From Bacillota bacterium (GTDB taxonomy: Bacteria > Bacillota > Clostridia > Christensenellales > SZUA-584): 64,000 bases of DNA. A program made the translations under genes and the position numbers. Shown piece after piece: positions 1-8,808 of this stretch (within the stretch, counting starts at the first letter, position 1; each line of letters starts with the position of its first letter). The stretch is taken from NCBI GenBank assembly GCA_023460085.1, contig JAEWRI010000036.1, positions 1 to 64,000 on the forward strand, written 5' to 3'. The notes under the pieces were generated by a model, which was not told the origin of the DNA, made no database searches, and was given only the letters and a program-made list of their open reading frames with translations.

Positions 1-126
1 CACCGAAAGCGTCGGCGCGATGTCCGCCACGCCCACCAGCTCCATGTCCCCCTGGCGCGCCACGCCGTCCGCCAGCCGCTGCCCGATGACGCCGTATCCC
101 GCGACGCCGACCTTAACCTTAGACAT
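1..126 (-). CDS. Type II GAPDH-like oxidoreductase, N-terminal part (cut by window edge)
   Basis: Only the first 42 codons are in the window; the gene runs off the left edge. The protein begins MSKVKVGVAGYG, a Rossmann nucleotide-binding turn (GVAGYGVIG), followed by a VGVADIAPTLSV stretch. This closely matches the start of the complete enzyme at 9712-10743, so the cluster holds two paralogues. It is the last visible gene of the minus-strand run, 20 bp downstream of the transketolase C-terminal subunit. The type II (archaeal-type) GAPDH assignment comes from the full-length paralogue; the real substrate here may be another aldehyde phosphate. Confidence 0.72.
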   Translation of the reverse strand, partial: MSKVKVGVAGYGVIGQRLADGVARQGDMELVGVADIAPTLSV

Positions 127-146
127 ATACTAAACCCTCCCTGATT

Positions 147-1112
147 TTATTTTTTTCTTTGAACAGCCTTTTCGGCCTTTGCCGCGATGTCCTCCGCCGT
201 CATGTGGAATGCCTTTTTCAGGTAATCCACCGAGCCCACCTCGCCGAACCGGTCGCTGCCGATGCGCTCCATGGGCACCGGGGCGTTCTCCACCAGCACC
301 TCCGCCACCGCGCTGCCGAGGCCGCCGATGATGCTGTGGTTCTCCGCCGTCACGATGGCGCCCGTCGCCTTGGCGCACTTCACAATCAGCTCCGTATCGA
401 TGGGCTTCCACGTGAACATGTCCACCACGCGCGCGCGGATGCCCCGCTTTTGAAGCAGCTCCGCCGCTTCCAGCGTATCGGGAAGCAGGAAACCGCTCGA
501 TATCAGCGTCACGTCCGTGCCGTCGCGCAGCACCACGCCCTTGCCGATTTCAAACGTGCTGCCCGGCTCGTAGATCATGACGGGCTCTTTCCTCAGCAGC
601 CGGATGTAAAACACGCCGTAGAGGTCCTTGACCTGCCGCAGCAGATTCTCCAGCATCACGCCGTCCGTTGGCTCCAGCACCGTGGCGCCCGGAATCGTGC
701 GCAGCAGCGCCATGTCCTCGAAGGGCATGTGCGTGCCGCCGTTGTAGGCCGCGGTGATTCCGGGGTCGCTGCCGATGATGCGCACATTAAGCTGCGCGTA
801 CGCCGCCGAGATGAAGATTTGATCGAAGCACCGCCGGCTCGCGAACGGCCCGAACGTGTGTGCGAACGGCACCTTGCCCGTGGCCGAGAGTCCCGCCGCG
901 ATACCTACCATGTCGGCTTCCTGGATACCGCAGTTGAACGTCCTGTCCGGAAACTTCTTCTGGAACGGCTTCATGCCCATGGAGTTCATGAGGTCGGCGT
1001 CCAGCGCCACCACCCGGCTGTCTGTTTCCGCCATTTCCATCAGCGTATCGCAGTACACGGCGCGCATCATCCTGCTGTCCTTCTTGAGTTCCTTCGCAAC
1101 GGTAATGCTCAT
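147..1112 (-). CDS. Transketolase, C-terminal subunit (split type)
   Basis: A 321-residue protein with the pyrimidine-binding and C-terminal domains of transketolase. The motif CGIQEADMVGIAAGL near residue 61 carries the Glu (about residue 65) that activates thiamine diphosphate in this family. It pairs with the N-terminal subunit encoded just upstream; the ATG overlaps that gene's TGA (ATGA), so the two are translationally coupled. I chose this ATG rather than an upstream in-frame one because of the overlap. Split transketolases usually sit in special sugar pathways rather than the pentose phosphate core, which fits this cluster. It would transfer a two-carbon unit from a ketose phosphate. 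Confidence 0.93.
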   Translation of the reverse strand: MSITVAKELKKDSRMMRAVYCDTLMEMAETDSRVVALDADLMNSMGMKPFQKKFPDRTFNCGIQEADMVGIAAGLSATGKVPFAHTFGPFASRRCFDQIFISAAYAQLNVRIIGSDPGITAAYNGGTHMPFEDMALLRTIPGATVLEPTDGVMLENLLRQVKDLYGVFYIRLLRKEPVMIYEPGSTFEIGKGVVLRDGTDVTLISSGFLLPDTLEAAELLQKRGIRARVVDMFTWKPIDTELIVKCAKATGAIVTAENHSIIGGLGSAVAEVLVENAPVPMERIGSDRFGEVGSVDYLKKAFHMTAEDIAAKAEKAVQRKK

Positions 1113-1957
1113 GAGCGCACCTCCTGCTCGCATTCGCGGAGCGTGCAGCACGCCGACTCGATGGCCTGCGCGCTCTGCTCCTTTGTAAACGTCATATGAT
1201 GATTCGGCACGATGCCTTCCGCGTACGTGCAGCCCCTGCCCTTCTCGGTGTTCAGCACGATCACCGACGGCGCGCCCTTCGCGCCTTTCGCGGCTTCAAT
1301 CGACGCCGCAATCGCTTCCATGTCGTGCCCGTCGATACGCTGAACATGCCAGCCGAAGCTTTTGAACTTGCACGCGATGTCTCCCAGCGACATCACGTCG
1401 TCCGTCAGCCCGTCCAACTGCTGCTTGTTGGCGTCCACAAATGTAATGAGGTTGTCCAGTTTGAAATGGTTTGCAAACAGCGCGCCTTCCCAGACCTGGC
1501 CTTCGTCCAGCTCGCCGTCGCCTAAAATCAGGTATGTGTAACTATCTTTTTTGTCCAGCCGGTTGCCCAGCGCCACGCCGATGGCCGTGCTCATGCCCTG
1601 CCCGAGAGAGCCCGTCGTCATGTCGACGCCGGGCGTCTTGTTGCGGTCGCAATGGCTCGGCAGGCTGGTGCCGCCCTGATTCAGCGTCGCCAGCATCTCC
1701 TTCGGAAAGTACCCCTTGAGTGCCAGCGTCGCGTAGATTGCCGGGCCCGCATGCCCCTTGGAGCATACGAGCCAGTCTCTGTCCCCCCACCGCGGGTTTT
1801 GCGGGTCTATCTTCATCACGCCGCCGTACAGCACCGCCAGCGTTTCCACGATGCTCATCGCACCGCCGATATGCCCGAAACCCAATCCGGCCAATTCCTT
1901 CAGCGTTTCCACGCGGATCTCCGCGGCGAAACGCTTCGCTTCCTGAATTTCTTTCAT
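1109..1957 (-). CDS. Transketolase, N-terminal (TPP-binding) subunit
   Basis: This 282-residue subunit carries the thiamine-diphosphate pyrophosphate-binding motif GDGELDEGQVWEGA (about residues 146-159), ending at DANKQQ near 175-180. KGHAGPAIYATLAL (67-80) is the usual start of the cofactor pocket. An AGGGGG ribosome binding site lies 7 bases before the ATG. It needs the C-terminal subunit at 147-1112 for activity. It begins 75 bp downstream of the DeoR regulator gene, so the regulator and the transketolase pair may share a transcript. Confidence 0.94.
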   Translation of the reverse strand: MKEIQEAKRFAAEIRVETLKELAGLGFGHIGGAMSIVETLAVLYGGVMKIDPQNPRWGDRDWLVCSKGHAGPAIYATLALKGYFPKEMLATLNQGGTSLPSHCDRNKTPGVDMTTGSLGQGMSTAIGVALGNRLDKKDSYTYLILGDGELDEGQVWEGALFANHFKLDNLITFVDANKQQLDGLTDDVMSLGDIACKFKSFGWHVQRIDGHDMEAIAASIEAAKGAKGAPSVIVLNTEKGRGCTYAEGIVPNHHMTFTKEQSAQAIESACCTLRECEQEVRS

Positions 1958-2032
1958 GCGTATCCCCCTAGCTTTATTTCAAGTATCTTGGCATCAAAAT
2001 TCAGTCGGTCGCATCACGGGGGGTGTCTGTTG

Positions 2033-2824
2033 TTATTGCTCGCTGCGTTTTTTCAGTTCGCTGGCCGATTTGGGATAGATCACCTCAATGCCGTGCTCCC
2101 GGCAGTGATCCAGCACGTTCTTCGGCGGACACCGGTCCGTGATAAAAACATCCAGTACCGACATCGGGCAGACGCTGCGCGATGCGTTCTTTCCTATCTT
2201 AGAGGAGTCGACCATCAGCAGCAGCTTGTTGCTCCGCTCCATAATCTTGTTCTTTACCATCATCTCCTGATAGGTGTGGTTCGTCAGGCCCGCTTCGATG
2301 GTGAGCCCTGTGCTGCTGATAAACGCCTTGCGGATGAAGAACCGCTCTATCTCGGTCATCGTTTCGGAGGCGAAGAACGAAGCGGTGCTCGGGTTGTACT
2401 GCCCGCCGATGGCAACCACCGTAAGATTGGGGTACTTCGTCGCAAGCGACAGCACCAGCATGGAGTGCGTGATGACCGTCACGTCCTTCAGCTTCACGAG
2501 ATTCGGTATCAGTTCCACCGTCGTCGTGCCGCTGTCCACAAAGATGGTATCGCCGTTTTCCACAAACCCCGCAGCCAGCTCGCCTATCTCCTCTTTGCCC
2601 GTTTTGTTCTGGGCTTCGCGCTCCTCAAACGGGGCCAGCGCACCCGCGTTGGTCACCGTTACCCCGCCGTAAACCCTCGAAACGTTCCCGCGCTTCTCCA
2701 GCTCGGCCAAATCGCGGCGCACGGTGTTCTTCGATACGTTGAAGGTGCTGCACACCTCGTCGATCGAAACCGTTCTTTTTGCGAGTATATACGCTTCCAG
2801 TTCGTTCAGTCTGTAAGACCTCAA
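2033..2824 (-). CDS. DeoR-family transcriptional repressor
   Basis: 263 residues with an N-terminal winged helix-turn-helix (about 18-50, including VSKNTVRRDLAELEKRG) and a C-terminal sugar-phosphate-sensing DeoR domain (GDTIFVDSGTTTVELIPNL near 96-114). The start is a TTG, supported by a GAGGTG site 8 bases upstream. It has its own sigma-A-like promoter (2871-2899). DeoR proteins normally respond to a phosphorylated pathway intermediate, so it is the obvious local regulator of the sugar cluster. Its likely operator is the triple 11-mer at 22697-22729, an inference from resemblance to IolR sites. Confidence 0.95.
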   Translation of the reverse strand: MRSYRLNELEAYILAKRTVSIDEVCSTFNVSKNTVRRDLAELEKRGNVSRVYGGVTVTNAGALAPFEEREAQNKTGKEEIGELAAGFVENGDTIFVDSGTTTVELIPNLVKLKDVTVITHSMLVLSLATKYPNLTVVAIGGQYNPSTASFFASETMTEIERFFIRKAFISSTGLTIEAGLTNHTYQEMMVKNKIMERSNKLLLMVDSSKIGKNASRSVCPMSVLDVFITDRCPPKNVLDHCREHGIEVIYPKSASELKKRSEQ

Positions 2825-2870
2825 TACTATTCACCTCATGAATTTTTTAATGTTCCTATTTCAGTAAGAC

Positions 2871-2899
2871 ATTGTATAAAATCCATTGCATTTTCGCAA
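2871..2899 (-). promoter_or_regulatory. Promoter of the DeoR gene
   Basis: Reading the minus strand, TTGCGA (2894-2899) and TACAAT (2871-2876) are separated by exactly 17 bp, a good sigma-A arrangement. It lies about 47 bp upstream of the TTG start. It shows that the right-hand cluster is not simply one continuous transcript through the regulator. Confidence 0.6.
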
Positions 2900-2977
2900 G
2901 CGTATTCACTCAATTTACCCCGATAGTTGACCAAGTTCTGTCTAAAAATCACCCATCACCTTTCAGAGTATTCACCA

Positions 2978-3610
2978 TCATGCCTCGCCCGTAAAGAGCG
3001 GCGCACCGATGAGCCTCTTCAATATGGCAATTTTCGCGCATTCCTCCACAAATTCCGCCTGATGCTCCGCCGCAAGCGGCGAGCCTCCCATGGCGACCAG
3101 CCCGTGCTCCCTCAGCAGAAAGCAGGTGGCCCCGGGCGTTTTTTTCAGCGCCGCGCCGATGGTTTCGCACTCCTCTGCGGAAACCGCAGACTGCCCCTGC
3201 CCGAATATCTGCAGCGGGTACCTAAGCTTCAACACGGACTGCCACGACACGAACGGCAGCTCCTCCGCAGCGTTGGCCCACGCGATGGCCCACGCGGAAT
3301 GGCAGTGTACGATGCTCATTACCTCGGGAAGCTGCTGATAGAGGTAGCCGTGCAGCCGCGATTCCTTGGAGGGCGCGACGCCGTCCTCGCCCTTCTGCGT
3401 ACCGCCGAAGTCCGTTACCACCCAGCCCTTGCCCGACGCCTCGCAGTCCGCGAACGAGCTGCCGGAGCCGCTGATGATCATCCGCTCCTCTCCGGGAACG
3501 CGCGCGCTCAGGTTCCCGCCGCTTCCCGTCTGCATTCCCCGTCCGTATGCCCGCCGCGCCGCCGTCGTCAGCTCGGCGACGAGTGCGCTGTTCTTATCTG
3601 TTGGTATCAT
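2978..3610 (-). CDS. Class II aldolase/adducin family (L-fuculose-1-phosphate aldolase-like)
   Basis: A 210-residue enzyme of the fuculose/ribulose-phosphate aldolase superfamily. Visible features are the phosphate loop SGGNLS (30-35), a likely catalytic Glu83 (PSKES), and the zinc-binding histidines HCH (102-104) and His169 in REHG. The family cleaves or epimerises phosphorylated ketoses, giving DHAP plus an aldehyde in the fuculose type. Its ATG overlaps the end of the upstream Tm-1-like gene by 17 bases. With the second, unrelated aldolase at 10772 the cluster has two routes of carbon-carbon cleavage. Confidence 0.9.
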   Translation of the reverse strand: MIPTDKNSALVAELTTAARRAYGRGMQTGSGGNLSARVPGEERMIISGSGSSFADCEASGKGWVVTDFGGTQKGEDGVAPSKESRLHGYLYQQLPEVMSIVHCHSAWAIAWANAAEELPFVSWQSVLKLRYPLQIFGQGQSAVSAEECETIGAALKKTPGATCFLLREHGLVAMGGSPLAAEHQAEFVEECAKIAILKRLIGAPLFTGEA

Positions 3611-4874
3611 GTAATCCCCCTGCCTTTACCGGAATATCGCACTGCGCCAGCAGCGCCAGCGCCTCGCGCACCACCGCGCCGATAAACGCTTCGTCGTTCA
3701 TGTTCGCGTCCACCTCCACGCGCCGCACCTGCGGGGCCAGCCCGCCGCGGAACGCTTCGAGGATCGCCTCGTCCGTCTCGGGCGCGTAGAGCCGCTCGCC
3801 CTGCCGCGTCTCGGTACGGAAGCCCTGCAGCGGCAGCACCACCGTCACGGGTGCGGGGCTTTGATTCAGCCGCTCCGCCACCAGAGAGGCCGCACGCGCC
3901 GCCGTTTCGGGATCGAGCTTGATGTGGACGACGTTGGGATTGTGGTATACGTATTTGCAGCCGCCGTCCGGGCCTCCGCCCGCTCCCTTCAAAAAATCCT
4001 CGCTGGAGTAATCGATGAAGTCCAGCCCGCCCGGCGTCACCAGCAGCGGGATACCCTTGTCCACCGCCGCGCAGAGCCGGTTCGGCGCGCCCATCGCGTA
4101 GCCTCCGCCCACGATATCGCTGCACACCAGCTCGTGCAGCGAAAGCTCCATCGCCATTTTTATCTTGCCGCACGCTGTCATCTCGTCCATCGCCCTGCCG
4201 CCCTTGCCGGTGGAATGGAACGCGGCCACATGGTATCCCGCCGCGTCGATGCGCTCGATGACACCCGCGGCGCACGGCCCCACGACGCCCATGATCGTCG
4301 CGCCGATGAGCGGCTCGCCGACCTCCGCCAGCGTTTTGCCCGCGTGCTCCAGCATGCCGATTACCGCCGACACCGCGTTGCCCAGCACGATCTCCGTCAC
4401 CGGGTTCACACCGGAGAGATCCGCCACGGAGTGCATCAGCGTCACGTCCTTCGTGCCCACGAAGGGGTCCAGTATGCGCTGTCCCGAAGCCACGGTGGAC
4501 AGCATCAGCTTGGGTACGCCCACGGGCAGCTCGCGCAGCCCGCCGGTCGCCATCAGCGTGTTCTGCAGCCCGCCCAGCGCTACCGCGCCGCAAAAGCAGC
4601 CCTGCTCGTACAGCTTCGGCAGCAGCCGCGCCAGCCCTTCGCGCATTGCGCTCACCCATTCGCTGCGGGAAAACCCCGCGCTCTGTGCGATGCTCAGCCC
4701 CGCCTCGCGCAGTATGTCCTCCGCGCACACGTCCGAGCGGTACAGCCTGCGTCCCTTGGTGGATAAATCCACGATGAAGGGCGCAAAGCCCGCGGCGCGG
4801 ACGCGCGCTTCCAGAAACGCGGCCTCGGCGTGCTTGGTATCCAGGGAGCAGACGATGGCTATCGCTCGGCCCAC
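3594..4874 (-). CDS. Tm-1-like ATP-binding domain protein (UPF0261)
   Basis: About 426 residues, starting at GTG with GRAIAIVCSLDTKHAEAAFL, the typical N-terminus of the UPF0261/Tm-1-like family. The family has a Rossmann-like ATP-binding half and a second UDP-glycosyltransferase-like half; the segments GVVGPCAAGVIERI and FHSTGKGGRAMDEM are conserved in it. An AAAGGGTG site precedes the GTG, and the upstream hydrolase gene stops only 7 bases away. Its reaction is not firmly established; members often sit beside sugar or aromatic catabolic genes. A longer ATG start upstream would overlap the neighbour and is less likely. Confidence 0.88.
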   Translation of the reverse strand: MGRAIAIVCSLDTKHAEAAFLEARVRAAGFAPFIVDLSTKGRRLYRSDVCAEDILREAGLSIAQSAGFSRSEWVSAMREGLARLLPKLYEQGCFCGAVALGGLQNTLMATGGLRELPVGVPKLMLSTVASGQRILDPFVGTKDVTLMHSVADLSGVNPVTEIVLGNAVSAVIGMLEHAGKTLAEVGEPLIGATIMGVVGPCAAGVIERIDAAGYHVAAFHSTGKGGRAMDEMTACGKIKMAMELSLHELVCSDIVGGGYAMGAPNRLCAAVDKGIPLLVTPGGLDFIDYSSEDFLKGAGGGPDGGCKYVYHNPNVVHIKLDPETAARAASLVAERLNQSPAPVTVVLPLQGFRTETRQGERLYAPETDEAILEAFRGGLAPQVRRVEVDANMNDEAFIGAVVREALALLAQCDIPVKAGGLHDTNR

Positions 4875-4881
4875 CCTTTTC

Positions 4882-5697
4882 TCACCCTTTCTTCGGAAGC
4901 CCGAAAACGGGGGTCTCCTTACACCGATCCAGCAGGCTCGCCTCATGCGTCAGCAGCAGCCTGTCCATGCTCTCGCAGCGCGCCTTCTGCAGCTCGATGC
5001 TCTTCCAGCACGACACGATATCCGCGAAGCGCGCGGGCGGCGTGATGGTGTAGCCTATCTCCGGGATGGGCATGAAGTTGTCGATGCGGAACGCGCTGTC
5101 GCCGCAGAGTATGTACTTGCCGTCGTAGGTGTCCACCTCCACGCTCATGTGACCCGGCGAATGGCCGGGCGTCTCGAACACGGTGATGCCGGGCGCTATC
5201 TGTACTTCGCCCGAAACCGTTTCTATCGTCATGCCGTCGTACGGCGGCTTGATGCCGAGGAACGGCGCCTCATAGCTTTTGTAGTAGAGCGGTATGGGGT
5301 CCATCGCGAAGTCGAACTCGGTCTTGTTTGCCACGATGCGCGCATTCTGGAACTTCTCGATGTTGTAGACGTGATCCCAGTGCATGTGCGTCAGTACGAT
5401 AAGCGCTATCTCCCCGCAGCCGATGCCCAACTTCTCCAGCTGCTCGTGAATCGCGAGGCCCGGGTCCTGCCACGAGCCGGGATGATGGTACTTGCTCGCC
5501 CGCTCGGTGGCCGCCATGCCCGTATCGACGAGCGCGTAATGGCCGTCGCTCTCCAGCAGGAACGCAAAGCACGGGCTGGCCTCCTTCTCGTCGCTGATGC
5601 CGGTGATGTACTTCACCACCGAATGATGAAAGTGGTACTGCTTCGGGAACGTCGGGATGAAGCCGGTATTGAGCGGCCTGATGGTGTACTGTTTCAT
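4882..5697 (-). CDS. Metallo-beta-lactamase-fold hydrolase (lactonase-like)
   Basis: 271 residues with the zinc motif HMHWDH (104-109), a later TPGHSPGHMSVEVD histidine and the CGDSAF acid, so the dinuclear metal site looks complete. The layout resembles N-acyl-homoserine-lactonase-type members of the superfamily. In this setting a sugar-lactone hydrolase acting after the neighbouring dehydrogenases is more plausible than quorum quenching, but that is inference. A second family member lies at 8809-9636; the two are clearly diverged, not a recent duplication. Confidence 0.85.
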   Translation of the reverse strand: MKQYTIRPLNTGFIPTFPKQYHFHHSVVKYITGISDEKEASPCFAFLLESDGHYALVDTGMAATERASKYHHPGSWQDPGLAIHEQLEKLGIGCGEIALIVLTHMHWDHVYNIEKFQNARIVANKTEFDFAMDPIPLYYKSYEAPFLGIKPPYDGMTIETVSGEVQIAPGITVFETPGHSPGHMSVEVDTYDGKYILCGDSAFRIDNFMPIPEIGYTITPPARFADIVSCWKSIELQKARCESMDRLLLTHEASLLDRCKETPVFGLPKKG

Positions 5698-5727
5698 CGT
5701 GTCTCTCCTTTCATAGCGTCAAAATAT

Positions 5728-6768
5728 TTATATGGTCAGTATGACCTTGAGCGCTTTTCTCTCCTTCACCAGCCGGATGCACTCGTGGATTTCCTCCCGC
5801 GGCATCACGTGCGAGTAAAAGTCCTTCGGGTTAATTTTGCCCTCCGCCATCAGCGCAAAGTTCTCCTCCATGAGGTCGTACTCTCCGTAGGGCAGGTTGA
5901 GCAGCTGGAAGAGCGTATTGTTCTGCAGCCGCGTTACGTCGATATTCGTATCGCCGCGCTTCAGCACGCCCATGGAGCACACCCTGCCGAAGGGTTTCAG
6001 CAGCCTGCTCCCTTCCAGCAGAATTTCGGAGAAACCCGCCGCGTCCACCACGATGTCGTACTTCCCGCCGCCCAGCGCGTCCGTCACGCTTTCCTCGGCG
6101 TTGTTGACGGTTCTGTCCAGCCCACACAGCGCCGCGGCCCTGTCCAGCCGCGCCGGATCGCGGTCCACCGCAACGATCTCGTCCGCGCCCAGCAGCCGCA
6201 TGTACTTCATCAGCGCCAGCCCCATCGGCCCGGCCCCGTATACCACGATGCGCTTGCCCGGCCCTGCGCCGAAGTTTCTCGCCGCGCTCATGCTCTCGCA
6301 GAGGGACAGCACCACGCCCGCGTCCACGAAATCGAAGCCATCCGGAATCCGGTGAAACTTTTTGTAGAACGGCAGCGGCCCGGTATAGCCGTCCTCGATC
6401 ATCGCCGGATGGTCCGCGACGAGTCCGTAATCCGACAGCCCGCCGTACGCGCGCGTGTATCCGTTGCCGGGGTCCATGCGCAGGTTGGGGTGCAGAAACC
6501 GGTCCCCGACCTTGATGTTGCGCGCCTTTTTGCCCACCGCCACGACCTCGCCCGCGGCCTCGTGCCCCAGCAGCGTGGGGAGCGGCTGCATCCCCTCGTG
6601 CGCGGGCAGCGTCGCGTTGATGATCTGAAGGTCCGTGCCGTTGCAGAAGCCGCATGCCCGAATGCGCACCAGCGCCTCGTAGTCCTCCGGCTCCGGTATG
6701 GGTACGTTGTGCACCAGCTTGACCACGCCGGGCGCAAGCACCGCCACCGATTTCATCATATGTGCCAT
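5728..6768 (-). CDS. Medium-chain dehydrogenase/reductase lacking the structural-zinc cysteines
   Basis: 346 residues of the zinc-alcohol-dehydrogenase superfamily: GroES-like half with CGFCNGTDLQ (catalytic-zinc Cys region) and LLGHEAAGEVV, then a Rossmann half with VVYGAGPMGLALMKYMRLLGA. The lobe that normally holds four cysteines reads HPNLRMDPGNGYTRAYGG and has none, so the structural zinc is absent. A GAGGGG site lies 8 bases before the ATG; the gene begins 12 bp after the stop of the next dehydrogenase. It probably oxidises a polyol or sugar with NAD(P); the substrate is unknown. Confidence 0.88.
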   Translation of the reverse strand: MAHMMKSVAVLAPGVVKLVHNVPIPEPEDYEALVRIRACGFCNGTDLQIINATLPAHEGMQPLPTLLGHEAAGEVVAVGKKARNIKVGDRFLHPNLRMDPGNGYTRAYGGLSDYGLVADHPAMIEDGYTGPLPFYKKFHRIPDGFDFVDAGVVLSLCESMSAARNFGAGPGKRIVVYGAGPMGLALMKYMRLLGADEIVAVDRDPARLDRAAALCGLDRTVNNAEESVTDALGGGKYDIVVDAAGFSEILLEGSRLLKPFGRVCSMGVLKRGDTNIDVTRLQNNTLFQLLNLPYGEYDLMEENFALMAEGKINPKDFYSHVMPREEIHECIRLVKERKALKVILTI

Positions 6769-6780
6769 CTCAAAGACCCC

Positions 6781-7833
6781 TCAGCCATTCGTCAGTATCA
6801 CTTTGCCGCGCACCGGGCCGTGCTTGAAGTTCATGAACGCCTCCCGGGCTTCGCTCAGCGGATAGGTTCTGTATATCAGATCGCTGCCGATGCGCAGCTC
6901 GCCCTTCGCGAGGTGATGCGCCACGAGAGACCATTCCTTCCCGGGGTACGGCGCGGAATACGACATCCACGAGCCCGTCAGCCGGAACTCCTTGCGGTTC
7001 ATCAGCTCCCACGTCAGCGGCGAAAACGTCAGATCCGTGTGCGGCGTACCCACGAAGCACACGCTCGATTTGACGCCCGCGATGCGGAACGCCAGGTTCA
7101 TCGTGAATGGCTGTCCCGCCGTTTCAAATACGAAATCGAAGCCGCTGCCGCCCGTAACGCCCATCGCGGCTTCGTAATATCCTTCTTCTTTGGTGTTGAC
7201 GGTCACATCCGCGCCGTAGCCCTTCAGGAACTCCAACCGCTCGTTGTCGATGTCGAACACCGTCACCGTCTTCGCGCCGAACAGCCGCGCCCACTGGAGC
7301 ACGAACAGCCCGATGGTGCCGCCGCCCATGATGGCGACATTGCCGCCGCCCTGATAGCCCGCGCAGAACAGCGCGTGTATCCCTACCGTCGCGGGCTCAA
7401 ACATCGCGGCCTGCTCGAAGGAGATGCCCTCTCCGTAAGGCACCGCGCACATCTCGGGCATCACGATGTATTCCGCCATGCTGCCCTGCTGCTTGGAGCC
7501 CATGAAGCTGTAGTCTTTGCACGGCGCGTAGTTGCCCTTCAGGCAGTCCGCGCACTTCATGCACGGCACCAGCGGCGCGCCCGCCACCCTGTCGCCCACC
7601 TTCACGGAGGTGACGCCTTCGCCCACCTCCGCCACCTCGCCCGCAAACTCGTGGCCCAGTATGATGGGGTAAAAGAACGACGTGTGGTTGAACACCCGCG
7701 GCACGTCGGAGCCGCATATGCCCGTCGCGCGTACGCGCACCTTGACCTCGCCGCGCGAAACCTCCGGCTGCGGCACGTCCTCGCAGCGGATGTCCTCGTC
7801 GCCGTGCACCACTGCCGCCTTCATTGTTGCCAT
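6781..7833 (-). CDS. Zinc-dependent dehydrogenase, galactitol-1-phosphate 5-dehydrogenase-like
   Basis: 350 residues. The N-terminal half has GICGSDVPRVFNH and ILGHEFAGEV for the catalytic zinc and a complete structural-zinc lobe, CMKCADCLKGNYAPC. The coenzyme domain has GGGTIGLFVLQWARLFGA. CGSDVPRVF and the late TGSWMSYSAPYPGKEW segment are close to my recollection of GatD, which oxidises galactitol 1-phosphate to tagatose 6-phosphate. That fits the PfkB kinase and GatY/FBA-like aldolase in the same cluster (phosphorylate, oxidise, phosphorylate, cleave). The real substrate may be another polyol phosphate. Confidence 0.9.
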   Translation of the reverse strand: MATMKAAVVHGDEDIRCEDVPQPEVSRGEVKVRVRATGICGSDVPRVFNHTSFFYPIILGHEFAGEVAEVGEGVTSVKVGDRVAGAPLVPCMKCADCLKGNYAPCKDYSFMGSKQQGSMAEYIVMPEMCAVPYGEGISFEQAAMFEPATVGIHALFCAGYQGGGNVAIMGGGTIGLFVLQWARLFGAKTVTVFDIDNERLEFLKGYGADVTVNTKEEGYYEAAMGVTGGSGFDFVFETAGQPFTMNLAFRIAGVKSSVCFVGTPHTDLTFSPLTWELMNRKEFRLTGSWMSYSAPYPGKEWSLVAHHLAKGELRIGSDLIYRTYPLSEAREAFMNFKHGPVRGKVILTNG

Positions 7834-7872
7834 CTCTTCAGTCCTTCCCCTGTCGCCGCCCGGGTGCCGCCG

Positions 7873-7906
7873 TTACCGGCTATGCGCGGCTGCGCACAGC
7901 CGGTAA
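7873..7906. repeat. Long imperfect hairpin between dehydrogenase and SDR genes
   Basis: TTACCGGCT at 7873-7881 pairs with AGCCGGTAA at 7898-7906, and inside it TGCGC (883-887) pairs with GCGCA (892-896). The stem is 14 bp with one mismatch and a four-base loop. There is no T-run, so it is not a classical terminator. It lies in the 159-bp gap downstream of the SDR gene and could stabilise mRNA ends or be a REP-like element. Confidence 0.5.
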
Positions 7907-7992
7907 CCCCGCGCGCCCAAACGCAGAGCAGCATCCGACGGGATCGCGTCAGTCAAACGCTCCCGCCGGCTCGTATTCCCTGATACCTCTGT

Positions 7993-8790
7993 TTACTCCT
8001 GCCGGGCCGCGATGCCGCCGTCCAGCAGCAGCGTCTGGCCCGTGATGAATTGCGAAGCGTCCGACGCCAGCAGCAGCGTCAGGCCCATCATGTCCCGGAA
8101 CTCGCCGATGCGCCCCACGGGGATGCGCGCCACCAGCGGATCGCGGAACGAAGGATCGTCCAGCAGCGACGCGTTAATTGCCGTCTTGATGAACGTCGGC
8201 GCGATGGCGTTGATGGTGATGTTGTCCGCCGCCGTCTCGCACGCCAGCTGCTTGGTGAGCATGCTCACCCCGCCCTTGGAGGCGGCGTACGCCGAATGCC
8301 CGGTCTTCGCGGTGCCGAACACGCTCTTCATCGACGAGATGTTGATGATCTTGCCGTACCGCTGCGGCCTCATCGCGCGCTTCACCACCTCGCGCGTCAC
8401 GATAAACGTGGAGCGCAGGTTCATGTTGATCACGCTGTCCCAGCTGTCGTCGTCCATGTCGGCCAAAAACTTCAAGATGCAGCCGCCCGCCGAGTTGACG
8501 AGAATGTCGATGCGGCCCATCTTCGCGATGGCGTCCTCCACCGTCTCAATCACCGAAGGGCTCTGCGTCACGTCGCAGGAGGCGTACCAGCACTCCCGCC
8601 CTATCGACTTGGCGTACTGCGCGACTTCCTCGCAGGGAGCCACGTTGCGGCTGGTCAGGTACACGTCGCAGCCGTTTTCCAGCAGGCAGACGGCCATTTC
8701 GCGCCCCAGTCCCTTGGAGCCGCCGGTGATAAACGCCTTCTTGCCTTTTACGCTGAAGATGTCGCACGCGGTGCCGTATTGCAGTTTCAT
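7993..8790 (-). CDS. SDR-family oxidoreductase (gluconate 5-dehydrogenase-like)
   Basis: 265 residues of the classical short-chain dehydrogenase fold: cofactor loop TGGSKGLG (about 23-30), NSAG (about residue 98), catalytic Ser in ISSMKS and YAASK (Tyr and Lys), and a C-terminal ITGQTLLLDGG. The chosen ATG has GGGAG 8 bases upstream; an ATG five codons earlier lies only 3 bases from the previous stop. Such enzymes commonly interconvert keto and hydroxy groups of sugar acids. It follows the MBL hydrolase gene closely and is presumably co-translated. Confidence 0.9.
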   Translation of the reverse strand: MKLQYGTACDIFSVKGKKAFITGGSKGLGREMAVCLLENGCDVYLTSRNVAPCEEVAQYAKSIGRECWYASCDVTQSPSVIETVEDAIAKMGRIDILVNSAGGCILKFLADMDDDSWDSVINMNLRSTFIVTREVVKRAMRPQRYGKIINISSMKSVFGTAKTGHSAYAASKGGVSMLTKQLACETAADNITINAIAPTFIKTAINASLLDDPSFRDPLVARIPVGRIGEFRDMMGLTLLLASDASQFITGQTLLLDGGIAARQE

Positions 8791-8808
8791 ATCCCGCTCT
8801 CCCATCGG

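Noticed and set aside
4165..7983. A plus-strand open frame of 1272 codons
   Set aside because: It is antisense to four well-supported genes, has no recognisable domain and is rich in Arg, His and Ala, as expected for mirror frames in high-GC DNA.
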